DNA from: a virus
Virus record (IMG/VR): IMGVR_UViG_3300035698_012958
Coordinates: 1 to 26,673 of that record
Reading direction: 5' to 3' (one strand)
DNA: 26,673 nucleotides
Shown: positions 1 through 6,621 of the stretch, one piece after another
Position numbering within the stretch: the stretch's first letter is position 1
How the letters are laid out: each line of letters begins with the position of its first letter
Translations under genes and position numbers: made by a program
The notes under the pieces: model-generated
Told to the model about the DNA's origin: nothing
Databases searched by the model: none
What the model saw: only the letters and a program-made list of their open reading frames with translations

Positions 1-134
1 ACACAGAATCTCTTCTTAGTGCCTCACATATATCTGGACAATTTTATACATAAATGAGCATATATAGTATGATTTAGGCACAATCTATCATATAAAATCA
101 ATACATTTAAATAGGGGTTATTATTGGATAGATA
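1..134 (+). other. Leader region upstream of the first gene
   Basis: I see no convincing gene in this AT-rich stretch. It holds the promoter listed separately and, just upstream of it, an imperfect inverted repeat: TATGAT at 68-73 and ATCATA at 87-92, with GATT/AATC nested inside (71-74 and 82-85). A dyad about 12-35 bp upstream of a TATA box could be an operator for a viral regulator, but nothing else supports that. The region begins at the window edge, so the end of an upstream gene could lie just outside. Confidence 0.4.
103..113 (+). promoter_or_regulatory. Archaeal TATA-box promoter for the early/glycan operon
   Basis: The 11-mer acatttaaata contains ATTTAAAT at 105-112, which is 23-30 nt upstream of the ATG at 135. 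That is the spacing expected when transcription starts at or next to the start codon. There is no Shine-Dalgarno sequence before ATG 135, which fits a leaderless mRNA. The same 11-mer recurs at 17800-17810 with identical spacing to its gene. As the following genes are packed without gaps, this promoter could drive everything to about 17411. Confidence 0.7.
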
Positions 135-419
135 ATGGAACCAAAGCTGCCAATTGATTCTGACTCCTCTAATACTGCGAAGCCTGCCTACATCGACGCT
201 GGTGAGCAATTTAAGAAACAATTTAATCTAAAGAATCTTAGAATTGATTTAATCCATGATCAGGCCGGAAAGACACATGTGGTGAGGTTGATTCACAGGG
301 CCTACTTTGATATTAAGTTAGCTGATGAAATAATCAAGGGAGATATTAAGAAATTGAATGATTATTTATCTATGCAGATAAAATCTGGAATTAAACAAAT
401 CCGGGAATCAGTCCAATGA
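135..419 (+). CDS. Small protein of unknown function
   Basis: A 94-residue soluble protein that I do not recognise. It has a polar N-terminus rich in Asp and Ser (residues 1-20), a central mixed beta-like part around residues 33-55 with FNLKNLRIDLIHDQ followed by VVRLIHRAYFDI, and a charged helical C-terminus. It has no signal peptide, membrane segment or Cys motif. It is the first gene after the TATA box and has no ribosome binding site, so it is probably translated from a leaderless message. Its stop overlaps the next start by 4 nt (ATGA), indicating translational coupling. The position suggests an early viral function, but I do not assign one. Confidence 0.7.
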   Translation: MEPKLPIDSDSSNTAKPAYIDAGEQFKKQFNLKNLRIDLIHDQAGKTHVVRLIHRAYFDIKLADEIIKGDIKKLNDYLSMQIKSGIKQIRESVQ

Positions 420-610
420 AAATTGTGAAGGGCACTAATACAAAGTGTTTTGAATTTTATGTTGATATTAAGGATCTAATTGCGAAAATTAAAGGATTGA
501 AAGAAAAAGCAATATTTAGGCAGGCAAATCCAGATAATAATTTTATAATGATGGAGATTCCAGAGAAAGTTTTTGATGAAATATTTGGAGAGGAATTATG
601 CAAATCATAG
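416..610 (+). CDS. Small protein of unknown function
   Basis: A 64-residue charged protein with no family that I recognise. It starts inside the stop codon of the preceding gene. The N-terminal half looks like a beta hairpin followed by a Lys-rich helix (DIKDLIAKIKGLKEKA, residues 18-33). The C-terminal half is acidic (EIPEKVFDEIFGEELCK). It is the last gene before the GC-rich structured stretch at 611-753. A Shine-Dalgarno-like GGAGAGG lies inside its 3' end just before another ATG at 598, which opens a 30-codon frame through that structured stretch. Confidence 0.6.
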   Translation: MKIVKGTNTKCFEFYVDIKDLIAKIKGLKEKAIFRQANPDNNFIMMEIPEKVFDEIFGEELCKS

Positions 611-753
611 TCGAGTTAAAAACTCAATCGCGGAGTAGTCTTGGAGACTCTGACATTCAACCGCGAGACCTCGGCTGCGTGAAGCCATAAAGTTAGGTTG
701 GTCTCACCTCTAACATCACGATAGGAAGCCCGCGCCTAATCCAAAGACGGGCA
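611..753 (+). ncRNA. Candidate structured RNA resembling an IS200/IS605 omega RNA (orphan)
   Basis: This is the only sizeable stretch before 1499 without a normal gene, and it is much richer in G+C (about 55% over 661-720) than its surroundings. Visible helices: 613-617/621-625 (GAGTT/AACTC), 628-633/661-666 (TCGCGG/CCGCGA), 637-641/645-649 (AGTCT/AGACT), 673-676/683-686 (GGCT/AGCC), 692-696/710-714 (GTTAG/CTAAC) with inner GGT/ACC, and 728-732/748-752 (GCCCG/CGGGC). Two possible pseudoknots are 678-682 with 716-720 (CGTGA/TCACG) and 665-670 with 700-705 (GAGACC/GGTCTC). A GAAGCC element followed later by ATAGGAAGCCC and a terminal hairpin is, from my memory of the family, typical of the right ends and omega RNAs of TnpB elements. 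No TnpB gene is present here. The RNA nature and the family assignment are both inferences. Confidence 0.5.
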
Positions 754-763
754 CTATAATAAA

Positions 764-958
764 ATGCCAGTAAAAGATAAAGTTGTGAAACAAAAAAAAT
801 TGCAGGATTTAGGTGGAAATTTAGCAGTCTTAATCCCTAAAGCTTGGGCAGATGAATTGAATTGGACTCAGAATAAGAAGATTGTTTTGGAATATTTACC
901 CCACAGGAAAATAATTATATTGTCTGAAAATGAAGAAACTGGTAATCCTATCAATTAG
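764..958 (+). CDS. AbrB/MazE-like swapped-hairpin DNA-binding protein
   Basis: A 64-residue protein whose centre fits the AbrB/SpoVT/MazE fold: residues 13-25 read LQDLGGNLAVLIP, followed by KAWADEL (26-32) and a strand pair ending IIIL at about residue 53. The pattern 'strand, G-N/S, L-A/V-I-P-K, helix, basic strand' is typical of archaeal AbrB-like regulators and of toxin-antitoxin antitoxins. It probably binds DNA as a dimer. It begins 11 nt after the structured stretch with no clear Shine-Dalgarno sequence, and its 3' end overlaps a second small frame at 930-1100. It could be an autoregulator of this transcript, but no operator is recognisable. Confidence 0.65.
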   Translation: MPVKDKVVKQKKLQDLGGNLAVLIPKAWADELNWTQNKKIVLEYLPHRKIIILSENEETGNPIN

Positions 959-1100
959 TGAGATAGAATATGTCCAGGAATTAGCAAAAAAAATTTGCGA
1001 TCCGAGGGCGATTAAAGGAGATTTCAGTAAGGCCCTCAGACAAATAATACAGGAACATAAAAATGGAAAAATTATACGTATTCAAGATTCAAAACAATGA
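930..1100 (+). CDS. Small protein overlapping the AbrB-like gene
   Basis: A 56-residue frame beginning at ATG 930 inside the 3' end of the AbrB-like gene and ending inside the next gene. The product starts MKKLVILSISEIEY and continues with two helices, including GDFSKALRQIIQEH (residues 30-43), then a basic tail. The composition looks protein-like rather than random, and it alone covers the 104-nt gap between the neighbouring genes. The overlaps, 29 nt before and 38 nt after, are longer than usual here, so the call is moderate. No family recognised. An AbrB-like antitoxin followed by a tiny overlapping partner recalls toxin-antitoxin pairs, but nothing in this sequence marks it as a toxin. 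Confidence 0.45.
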   Translation: MKKLVILSISEIEYVQELAKKICDPRAIKGDFSKALRQIIQEHKNGKIIRIQDSKQ

Positions 1101-1323
1101 AAGACCTGTGACTCAGAAAGAAGGCAGAAATGAAATAATTAAGTTACTTAATATTGCTCCAATTGAATTTCAACTTACTGGCACAAGAGATGATGCTAAG
1201 AGGGTTGTTAGTGCGCAGGAATTTGCATTTGAGACTCAAGAAGAGGCCAGAACATTTGCTCTCAGATTGCTTGAAACAAGCACTTTCTTTTTCTGTGAAT
1301 TAAAAAAGGTAGAAGTTTTATGA
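1063..1323 (+). CDS. Small protein of unknown function
   Basis: An 86-residue protein I do not recognise. The N-terminal strand EKLYVFKIQNNE is followed by helix EGRNEIIKLLNI, a second strand pair, helix TQEEARTFALRLLE (residues 58-71) and a final strand FFFCELKKVEVL. This beta-alpha-beta-beta-alpha-beta order is ferredoxin-like and common among small viral regulatory proteins, but no signature motif is visible. The stop overlaps the start of the next small membrane protein by 4 nt, so the two are probably coupled. Confidence 0.6.
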   Translation: MEKLYVFKIQNNERPVTQKEGRNEIIKLLNIAPIEFQLTGTRDDAKRVVSAQEFAFETQEEARTFALRLLETSTFFFCELKKVEVL

Positions 1324-1499
1324 TAGAACCTAATTTCACTTTACTATTATGGCTGCTTGTATTGAAGATGGCTCTTGATGGAGTTGCAAATATCTATGCT
1401 GGGGCAGTCAAGATGGAAAAACCAACTAAATATAGTGAGGGAGAAATTGTTGTTGGAATAATTCAACTGATAATTATTGCCCTAATTTTATTATTATAA
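1320..1499 (+). CDS. Small two-helix membrane protein
   Basis: A 59-residue frame that begins with an ATGA overlap at 1320 and ends with a TAATG overlap with the chaperonin. It has two hydrophobic segments: about residues 7-29 (starts TLLLWLLVLKMALD) and 43-59 (IVVGIIQLIIIALILLL), separated by a charged loop with KMEKPTKYSEGE. The seamless overlaps on both sides make it a real gene despite its size. Small hydrophobic viral proteins of this type include holin-like and envelope-associated peptides, but sequence alone does not decide. There are no lysis genes nearby to support a holin role. Confidence 0.6.
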   Translation: MIEPNFTLLLWLLVLKMALDGVANIYAGAVKMEKPTKYSEGEIVVGIIQLIIIALILLL

Positions 1500-2899
1500 T
1501 GGAAGATAAAAAATATGCACACATTCAATTGGGTGTGAATTTCGCAGATTTGATTAGAACTACTTTAGGGCCACGCGGAATGAATAAAGTGGTTGTTAGT
1601 CAATCTGGACATCACATTCATACAAATGATGGTGCGAGTATTGTTAAAAATCTAAAGTCTGATAATCCAATCATTATGCTCTTTAAGGAGTTAGCTGAGT
1701 CTCAAGAGGAAAAAGTTGGTGACGGAACCACAACCAGCGTAATCTTGGCAGGTCAATTGCTTGGAAATGCTCTCACCATGATTAATAAGGGAATTCATCC
1801 AACAATAATAATTAACGGATATACCCTGGCAAAAGTTGAGGCACTAAAGTTCTTGGACTCAATCAAAGAGGAGGGAGATAAATCAAAAATAATTCAAACA
1901 GCTTTTGGATCTAAGATTAGTCCGGACATGGTTAATCATCTGAGGTCTTTAATTTTGAATGTTAAGGATTATGATAAATTGAGAATTCATAAAGTAATTG
2001 ATGATGCGCTTAAATCAAAATTATTTGATGGGTATGTGATGGAAGGATTTACAATTAATGATCTAATGAAGAAAAAAATTTCTGGTAAAATTGCTATATT
2101 AGATTACAGGACAAATGTTGAGGCAGCAAATTTGCAGATTGGAAGTAAAGATGAATTAGAGAAAATCAATGAATATGATCGTTCTTACAAAAAAGAGATT
2201 ATTGATAAGTTGGCAGAGAAAAAGATTAATTTTCTTTTTTATACAGATACAAATCCAGAGTTTGAATCTCAATTAACTGAAAAAGGAATTACAGGGGTTG
2301 TAGTTCATAAGAGAGAAAACATTGATGGAATCTGCGAAGCACTTAACATTCTCCCAAGTAGTCGTCTTGATAATATCCATATAGGTAAAGGAGAAGTAGA
2401 ATATGTCAAGCCAAATCAAATTTATGTTAAAGGAAATTCTGAAACACTTATTCTTTGTGGGACTACCAAACAAACTCTGGATGAAGTTGAGAGATCTGTT
2501 CACGATGTTATATCACTACTTACACATGACATACACACTGTTTTAGGGGCAGGTTGCGTTGAGGTAAGGGTTGCAAGTCATTTATCCAGATTAGCCAAGC
2601 AAGTTGGTGGAAAGGAACAAATTGCTGTTGAAAAGTTTGCTGAATCACTTGAGGCAATTCCTTTAATTATTGCTGAGAATGCTGGACTGGATGCTATTGA
2701 GGTTTTAACTAATCTGAAGACTCAGCACGAAAAGGGAAATAAAGATTTAGGTGTGGATATATTTATTGGAATTTCTAATGCGAGAGAGAAAGGAATTGTA
2801 GATCCTGTTTTGGTAAAACTCTACGCAATCAATTCTGCGACTAATGTTGCAAACCTCATTCTCAAGACTGACACCGTTTTGGTTGGAGAGGAAAAATGA
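1499..2899 (+). CDS. Group II chaperonin (thermosome/Cpn60-like), compact viral form
   Basis: A 466-residue ATP-dependent chaperonin subunit of the thermosome/CCT type. Visible equatorial motifs are TTLGPRGMNK (21-30), TNDGAS (42-47), GDGTTT (74-79), THD with the catalytic-type Asp344, GAGCVEV (350-356) and AENAGLDAI (392-400). The region SKDELEKINEYDRSY (216-230) matches the helical protrusion that forms the built-in lid of group II rings. The usual length is near 540 residues. Here about 20 N-terminal residues are missing and the equatorial-to-apical transition (about 130-195) is shortened, but ATP-binding and lid parts remain. It probably assembles rings that fold viral structural proteins, or modifies host rings by mixing subunits. 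Gene overlaps on both sides place it in the long plus-strand operon. Confidence 0.93.
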   Translation: MEDKKYAHIQLGVNFADLIRTTLGPRGMNKVVVSQSGHHIHTNDGASIVKNLKSDNPIIMLFKELAESQEEKVGDGTTTSVILAGQLLGNALTMINKGIHPTIIINGYTLAKVEALKFLDSIKEEGDKSKIIQTAFGSKISPDMVNHLRSLILNVKDYDKLRIHKVIDDALKSKLFDGYVMEGFTINDLMKKKISGKIAILDYRTNVEAANLQIGSKDELEKINEYDRSYKKEIIDKLAEKKINFLFYTDTNPEFESQLTEKGITGVVVHKRENIDGICEALNILPSSRLDNIHIGKGEVEYVKPNQIYVKGNSETLILCGTTKQTLDEVERSVHDVISLLTHDIHTVLGAGCVEVRVASHLSRLAKQVGGKEQIAVEKFAESLEAIPLIIAENAGLDAIEVLTNLKTQHEKGNKDLGVDIFIGISNAREKGIVDPVLVKLYAINSATNVANLILKTDTVLVGEEK

Positions 2900-3024
2900 C
2901 TCAGCATGTAATAGCAGCAATAAGAGATAGGGTTGATGAAACCTTAGGCCAATGGAGATTAACTATCTATGATGATAATCTAAATGAAATCTTTGAGAGA
3001 GTCGTGAAGGATATAAAATGTTAA
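2896..3024 (+). CDS. Small acidic-basic protein between chaperonin and ThDP enzyme
   Basis: A 42-residue frame that starts with an ATGA overlap on the chaperonin stop and runs 7 nt into the next gene. It fills the only gap between the two large genes. The product is helical and charged: it begins MTQHVIAAIRDRVDETLGQW and ends with EIFERVVKDIKC. No family is recognised. The overlap style matches neighbouring genes, which supports translation. The short length keeps confidence moderate. Confidence 0.45.
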   Translation: MTQHVIAAIRDRVDETLGQWRLTIYDDNLNEIFERVVKDIKC

Positions 3025-4670
3025 TCAGTGACTATATTGCCCATAGAATTAAAATAGAGACTGACACAGTCTTTGGAATTACAGGGGGAGGAATTGTTAA
3101 TTTATTTGAGGCTTTAAACAAAAGAAGTTTGAATGTTGTGAACATGCACCATGAACAAGCATGCGCAATGGCTGCTGACGCTTATGCGAGGGTTAGTGGA
3201 GGATTGGGAGTTGTAATTGGCACATCTGGTCCAGGAGCAACAAATCTAATTACTGGAACTTGTTGTTCTTGGTTTGATTCAGTTCCGGTTTTAACAATCG
3301 CTGGACAAGTGCCAACAAACCATCTGAAGACAGGAAAATTAAGACAAAAAGGTTTTCAGGAAACTGATACTGTTGAATTATTTAAATCCATTACTAAATC
3401 AAGCAAGCGAATGCTTCATGCTCAAGATTTAGAAGATGCAATTAATTTAGCCAAAGATGGAAGACCAGGCCCAACCTTCTTAGAGTTGTGTGATGATATT
3501 CAAAGAGCCAAGCAAAGAGTGGCAATTTCTATTCCTGCCAGAGAAGAATTTGATTGTGCTGCTGGATTAAAACTCAAAAAGAAACTTGAGAGGTTGCTAA
3601 GCAAAGCCAAACGTCCTGTCTTGATTGTTGGGGCAGGAGTAAAACAGGCCAGAGTCGAACAAGGAGTGAGAGAGTTGATAATTAACTTAGGGATACCCAC
3701 TTTTTTAACATGGGGTGCAATGGACTTGCTCCCTCATGATTCTCCTTTAAATTGCAGAGATTTTGGAGTGACCAGTCAAAGGATAGGAAATTATGCTATT
3801 AAGCATGCAGATTTGGTGATTTGCATTGGTACCAAACTTGACACTCACAATGTTGGTACCAACTGGACTGATGGAAAGGTTGTGATAATAGATATTGATG
3901 AGGCTGAATTGGAGAAGAAACATGAGGGCACATTCAAACTAAAAATCAAAAGGGATTTGAAATGGATGCCTCAATTTGATAATACAAGCAATAATCTTCA
4001 TTGGGCATGGTTAAATAAGATTCAAAATCTCAGGAAAAAATACCCCCTCCCTAAAACAAGGCCTTATGAGTTTATTAAAAACTTATCAGAAGCAACTCCT
4101 GAAAAGTCTGTGATAATTACTGACGCAGGTCAAACACTCACTTGGACGATGATGGCGTGGAAAGTCAAATGGCAACAAAAACTATTCTCAGCATTTAATC
4201 ACTCACCAATGGGTTATGCTCTTCCAGCAAGTATTGGTGCTTACTATGCCTCACCCAAATCAAACATAATCTGTATCTCTGGGGATGGTGGATTTCAAAT
4301 GAATTTACAAGAACTGAGTTTAATTGGAAAGAACAGACTTCCAATCAAAATATTTGTTTTAAATAATAAAGGATATGGAATGATGAAGCAAACTCAATCA
4401 GATTGGGATGGTCTTGAAGTTGGAGTTGCAGCCAATCCTCCTATGACAGATTTAGAGAATATTGCCAAATGTTTTGGACTAAGATATTCAAAAAATCCTA
4501 AAAATTTACACCAAATTTTAAGAAGCAAATTTCCTTGCCTTGTGGAAGTGATGATCCCAGAATTCTCAAAGATTGAACCTAAACTAAAATTCGGAGATGA
4601 GTTTACTGACCTATCCCCTAAATTATCAAAAAATGAAAAAAGAAAAATTGAGAAAACTCTCAAAGGTTGA
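3018..4670 (+). CDS. Acetolactate-synthase-like thiamine diphosphate enzyme
   Basis: A 550-residue full-length member of the acetolactate synthase/pyruvate oxidase superfamily. The N-terminal PYR domain has GITGGGIVNLFEAL (20-33), the catalytic Glu in HHEQ (Glu46), GTSGPGATN (68-76) and GFQETD (112-117). The central domain has VLIVGAGVK (201-209). The C-terminal PP domain has MGYALPASIGA (398-408) and the ThDP/Mg motif GDGGFQ (422-427) with NN at 449-450. The enzyme should decarboxylate a 2-keto acid, probably pyruvate, and transfer the two-carbon unit. Next to an aminotransferase and glycosyltransferases, a branched-sugar role like that of YerE is plausible. This is inference: no regulatory subunit or other branched-chain amino acid gene is present. 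Its 3' end overlaps a nuclease-like gene by 38 nt. Confidence 0.88.
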   Translation: MLISDYIAHRIKIETDTVFGITGGGIVNLFEALNKRSLNVVNMHHEQACAMAADAYARVSGGLGVVIGTSGPGATNLITGTCCSWFDSVPVLTIAGQVPTNHLKTGKLRQKGFQETDTVELFKSITKSSKRMLHAQDLEDAINLAKDGRPGPTFLELCDDIQRAKQRVAISIPAREEFDCAAGLKLKKKLERLLSKAKRPVLIVGAGVKQARVEQGVRELIINLGIPTFLTWGAMDLLPHDSPLNCRDFGVTSQRIGNYAIKHADLVICIGTKLDTHNVGTNWTDGKVVIIDIDEAELEKKHEGTFKLKIKRDLKWMPQFDNTSNNLHWAWLNKIQNLRKKYPLPKTRPYEFIKNLSEATPEKSVIITDAGQTLTWTMMAWKVKWQQKLFSAFNHSPMGYALPASIGAYYASPKSNIICISGDGGFQMNLQELSLIGKNRLPIKIFVLNNKGYGMMKQTQSDWDGLEVGVAANPPMTDLENIAKCFGLRYSKNPKNLHQILRSKFPCLVEVMIPEFSKIEPKLKFGDEFTDLSPKLSKNEKRKIEKTLKG

Positions 4671-5016
4671 AGAACACAGAAAGAAAGCAAGAGATAGAAG
4701 AAGGAAGTCTTATAATGAGAATCCTGATAAAATCAAAGAACAAAACAAAAAGTGGAAAAAGAAAAACCCAACTTATAAAGTTGAATATAGAAAGAAAAAA
4801 CCAGAACTTCATAAGAAGTGGGATAAGAAGTATAGAGAAAATAATCCAGAGAAAGTTAAAGTAAGAAAACAAACGCAACACAAATATGGCTATCCTCCAA
4901 AAGGATTTGAATACCATCACTTTGAACCATATCACAAAGATAATTTTATTCTCGTGACCAAAAAAATTCACACCAAAATACACAATGGCAAACTTAAAAT
5001 TAAGCAAAAGATCTGA
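4633..5016 (+). CDS. HNH-like (Cys-free) putative homing nuclease
   Basis: A 127-residue very basic protein, taking ATG 4633 as the start (an in-frame upstream ATG at 4597 lies deeper in the preceding gene). The first 85 residues are Lys/Arg/Asn-rich with repeated KKW and YR units, typical of small phage nuclease-like proteins that bind DNA. The C-terminus has GFEYHHFEPYHKDNFILVT (91-109) followed by IHTKIHNG (112-119), a His-rich core resembling minimal HNH/His-Me nucleases without zinc-binding Cys. It is wedged between the ThDP enzyme (38-nt overlap) and the aminotransferase (32-nt overlap), both of which still look complete at their ends. It is probably a mobile gene that inserted without breaking its neighbours. 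Confidence 0.6.
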   Translation: MKKEKLRKLSKVEEHRKKARDRRRKSYNENPDKIKEQNKKWKKKNPTYKVEYRKKKPELHKKWDKKYRENNPEKVKVRKQTQHKYGYPPKGFEYHHFEPYHKDNFILVTKKIHTKIHNGKLKIKQKI

Positions 5017-5971
5017 TAGACTAATAGGTCAGCAGATGTTTCAAATTAAGGCACGCGCAGAAGAGTTAGAGAGGGCTGGTGTGGATCTTCTTCACTTTGA
5101 AATAGGAGATACTTGTTTCAATTCTCCCAGAAAAGTAAAGAGGGCAGTCATTAAGGCAATCAAACAAAATAAAACTCACTACACTGATCCTAAGGGGTTA
5201 TATGAGTTAAGAGAGGCGATAGCCAAGAAGCACAAGATTAATCCAGAGAATGTTGCAGTTCTTCCTGCCAACTTTGGAATCTTTGCTGCATTATCAATTC
5301 TCTGTAATAAAGGGGACAAAGTTAATTATCCCATTCCAGGATTCCCAACTTACAAAGGAGTTTGTTCTTATTTGGGATTAAAGCATTCCAAGAAGGCTCA
5401 GGTTGAGATTTGGAATTACCCAAACAATCCGACCGGAAAAATGTATGATAAAAAAGAAACAGATAATTTTGTAATCTTTGATGATCCTTATAATGGGATG
5501 ATTTATAGTAATACAAAAGGAGTAACTACCCTCTATGGTGATCATTCAATTTATCTTGGTTCATTTTCTAAGACTCATGCTATGCCCGGATTCAGACTTG
5601 GCTATATGGTTGCAAGTAAAAAGATAATTGATAAAGTTGCACTCTTGATTGAAACTACTTATTCTTGTTTGCCAGAGTTCATTCAGTTAGCTGGATTGGA
5701 AGCACTCAAAGTTAAGAATTATAAAATGAAAGAATTAAAGATTAGGAGAGATCTCATGGTAAAAATTCTCAAGAAAAAATACAAAGTAACTGCTCCTGAA
5801 GGAGGAATTTATATTTGGGTTCCTGTTAAGGACTCAAACAAGGAGTTTCACAGATTATTAAATAACGGAATAGTTGTTTGTCCAGGGGAAGTCTTTGGCT
5901 CCAAAAAACATATTAGATTCTGCTTTGCTAAATCTATAAAAGAAATTAAAGAATTGGAAAAAAGATTATGA
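4985..5971 (+). CDS. PLP-dependent aminotransferase, class I/II (fold type I)
   Basis: A 328-residue aminotransferase. Diagnostic residues are NYPNNPTG (144-151), the cofactor-binding Asp/Tyr in DDPY (166-169), the Schiff-base Lys196 in SFSK, GFRLGY (202-207) and an IRFCF segment near the end carrying the substrate carboxylate-binding Arg. Typical members have about 390 residues. The shortening lies mainly just before the NNPTG motif, where the domain linker is reduced, so the enzyme is compact rather than truncated. It should transfer an amino group from Glu or another amino acid to a keto compound. Placed right after the ThDP enzyme, it may aminate that enzyme's keto product or a keto-sugar precursor (inference). 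The stop overlaps the next glycosyltransferase start. Confidence 0.88.
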   Translation: MANLKLSKRSDRLIGQQMFQIKARAEELERAGVDLLHFEIGDTCFNSPRKVKRAVIKAIKQNKTHYTDPKGLYELREAIAKKHKINPENVAVLPANFGIFAALSILCNKGDKVNYPIPGFPTYKGVCSYLGLKHSKKAQVEIWNYPNNPTGKMYDKKETDNFVIFDDPYNGMIYSNTKGVTTLYGDHSIYLGSFSKTHAMPGFRLGYMVASKKIIDKVALLIETTYSCLPEFIQLAGLEALKVKNYKMKELKIRRDLMVKILKKKYKVTAPEGGIYIWVPVKDSNKEFHRLLNNGIVVCPGEVFGSKKHIRFCFAKSIKEIKELEKRL

Positions 5972-6621
5972 GAGTCACGATTGTTTATACCAAGATGGAT
6001 GATCAGATGAAAAGATGTTTAGCCAGCTTGAAGAAATATTCAGATTTACCAATTGATTTATTGAAAGTTGAAAATCCAAGTGAAACAACTGATCCTTTTA
6101 TTGAGTATAATAAATATTTCAAAACCATACAGGATGATATTATCATCTGGCATCCGGACATGATTGCAACAAGAAATTGGCAAGATAAACTTGCAAAGTA
6201 TTGGGATAAGTTTGATGTGATTGGAATGAAACTAATTTATCCAAATGGATTGATTCATCACTTTGGCGGAGCCATCTATGAAAATGGGATTGGCTTTCAC
6301 CCAAACCAAAAAACAATTAATATAGGATTAACTGAACCTCAAAGTGTTGCATTTGTCACAGGGCCAGGAACAATTATAAAGAGAAAAGTTTTAGATAAAA
6401 TAGGTGGATATGATGAGCAATTCATTAAAGGTTATTATGGAGATGTGGATTGGTGTTTCAGAGCCAGAGAAGCTGGTTTTACTGTTGGAGTAATTCCTAT
6501 TGAAATAATCCATGAAGAAAATGAGGGTGGCAGAAATCAAAAAGAAATAGATCATTATCAAACCCTTCACCATCAAAGATTCATAGCTAAACACATGAAA
6601 GCTTTATCGGAGCATAAATGA
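5968..6621 (+). CDS. GT-A (family 2-like) glycosyltransferase
   Basis: A 217-residue glycosyltransferase of the GT2-like type. The N-terminal strand MRVTIVYTKMDDQ is followed by an abbreviated nucleotide-binding domain. IIIWHPDMI (58-66) stands in for the DXD metal site, TGPGTIIKR (131-139) is the acceptor-side motif, and GGYDEQF (146-152), GDVDWCFRAREAGF (158-171) and IIHEE (180-184) form the usual C-terminal catalytic pattern of rhamnosyl-type transferases. It is shorter than most members (250-300). No membrane segment is seen, so it acts in the cytoplasm. It overlaps both neighbours by 4 nt, consistent with coordinated production with the radical SAM protein that follows. Confidence 0.82.
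   Translation: MRVTIVYTKMDDQMKRCLASLKKYSDLPIDLLKVENPSETTDPFIEYNKYFKTIQDDIIIWHPDMIATRNWQDKLAKYWDKFDVIGMKLIYPNGLIHHFGGAIYENGIGFHPNQKTINIGLTEPQSVAFVTGPGTIIKRKVLDKIGGYDEQFIKGYYGDVDWCFRAREAGFTVGVIPIEIIHEENEGGRNQKEIDHYQTLHHQRFIAKHMKALSEHK

Noticed and set aside
24-221. Minus-strand frame of 65 codons at the left end
   Set aside because: It runs through the TATA box and the start of the plus-strand gene at 135 and has no start signal or recognisable protein features.
4660-5007. Minus-strand frame with many Phe, Leu and Ile residues, looking like a membrane protein
   Set aside because: It is the complement of the Lys/Arg-rich nuclease-like gene; AAA and AGA codons read backwards as Phe and Ser/Leu, giving false hydrophobicity.
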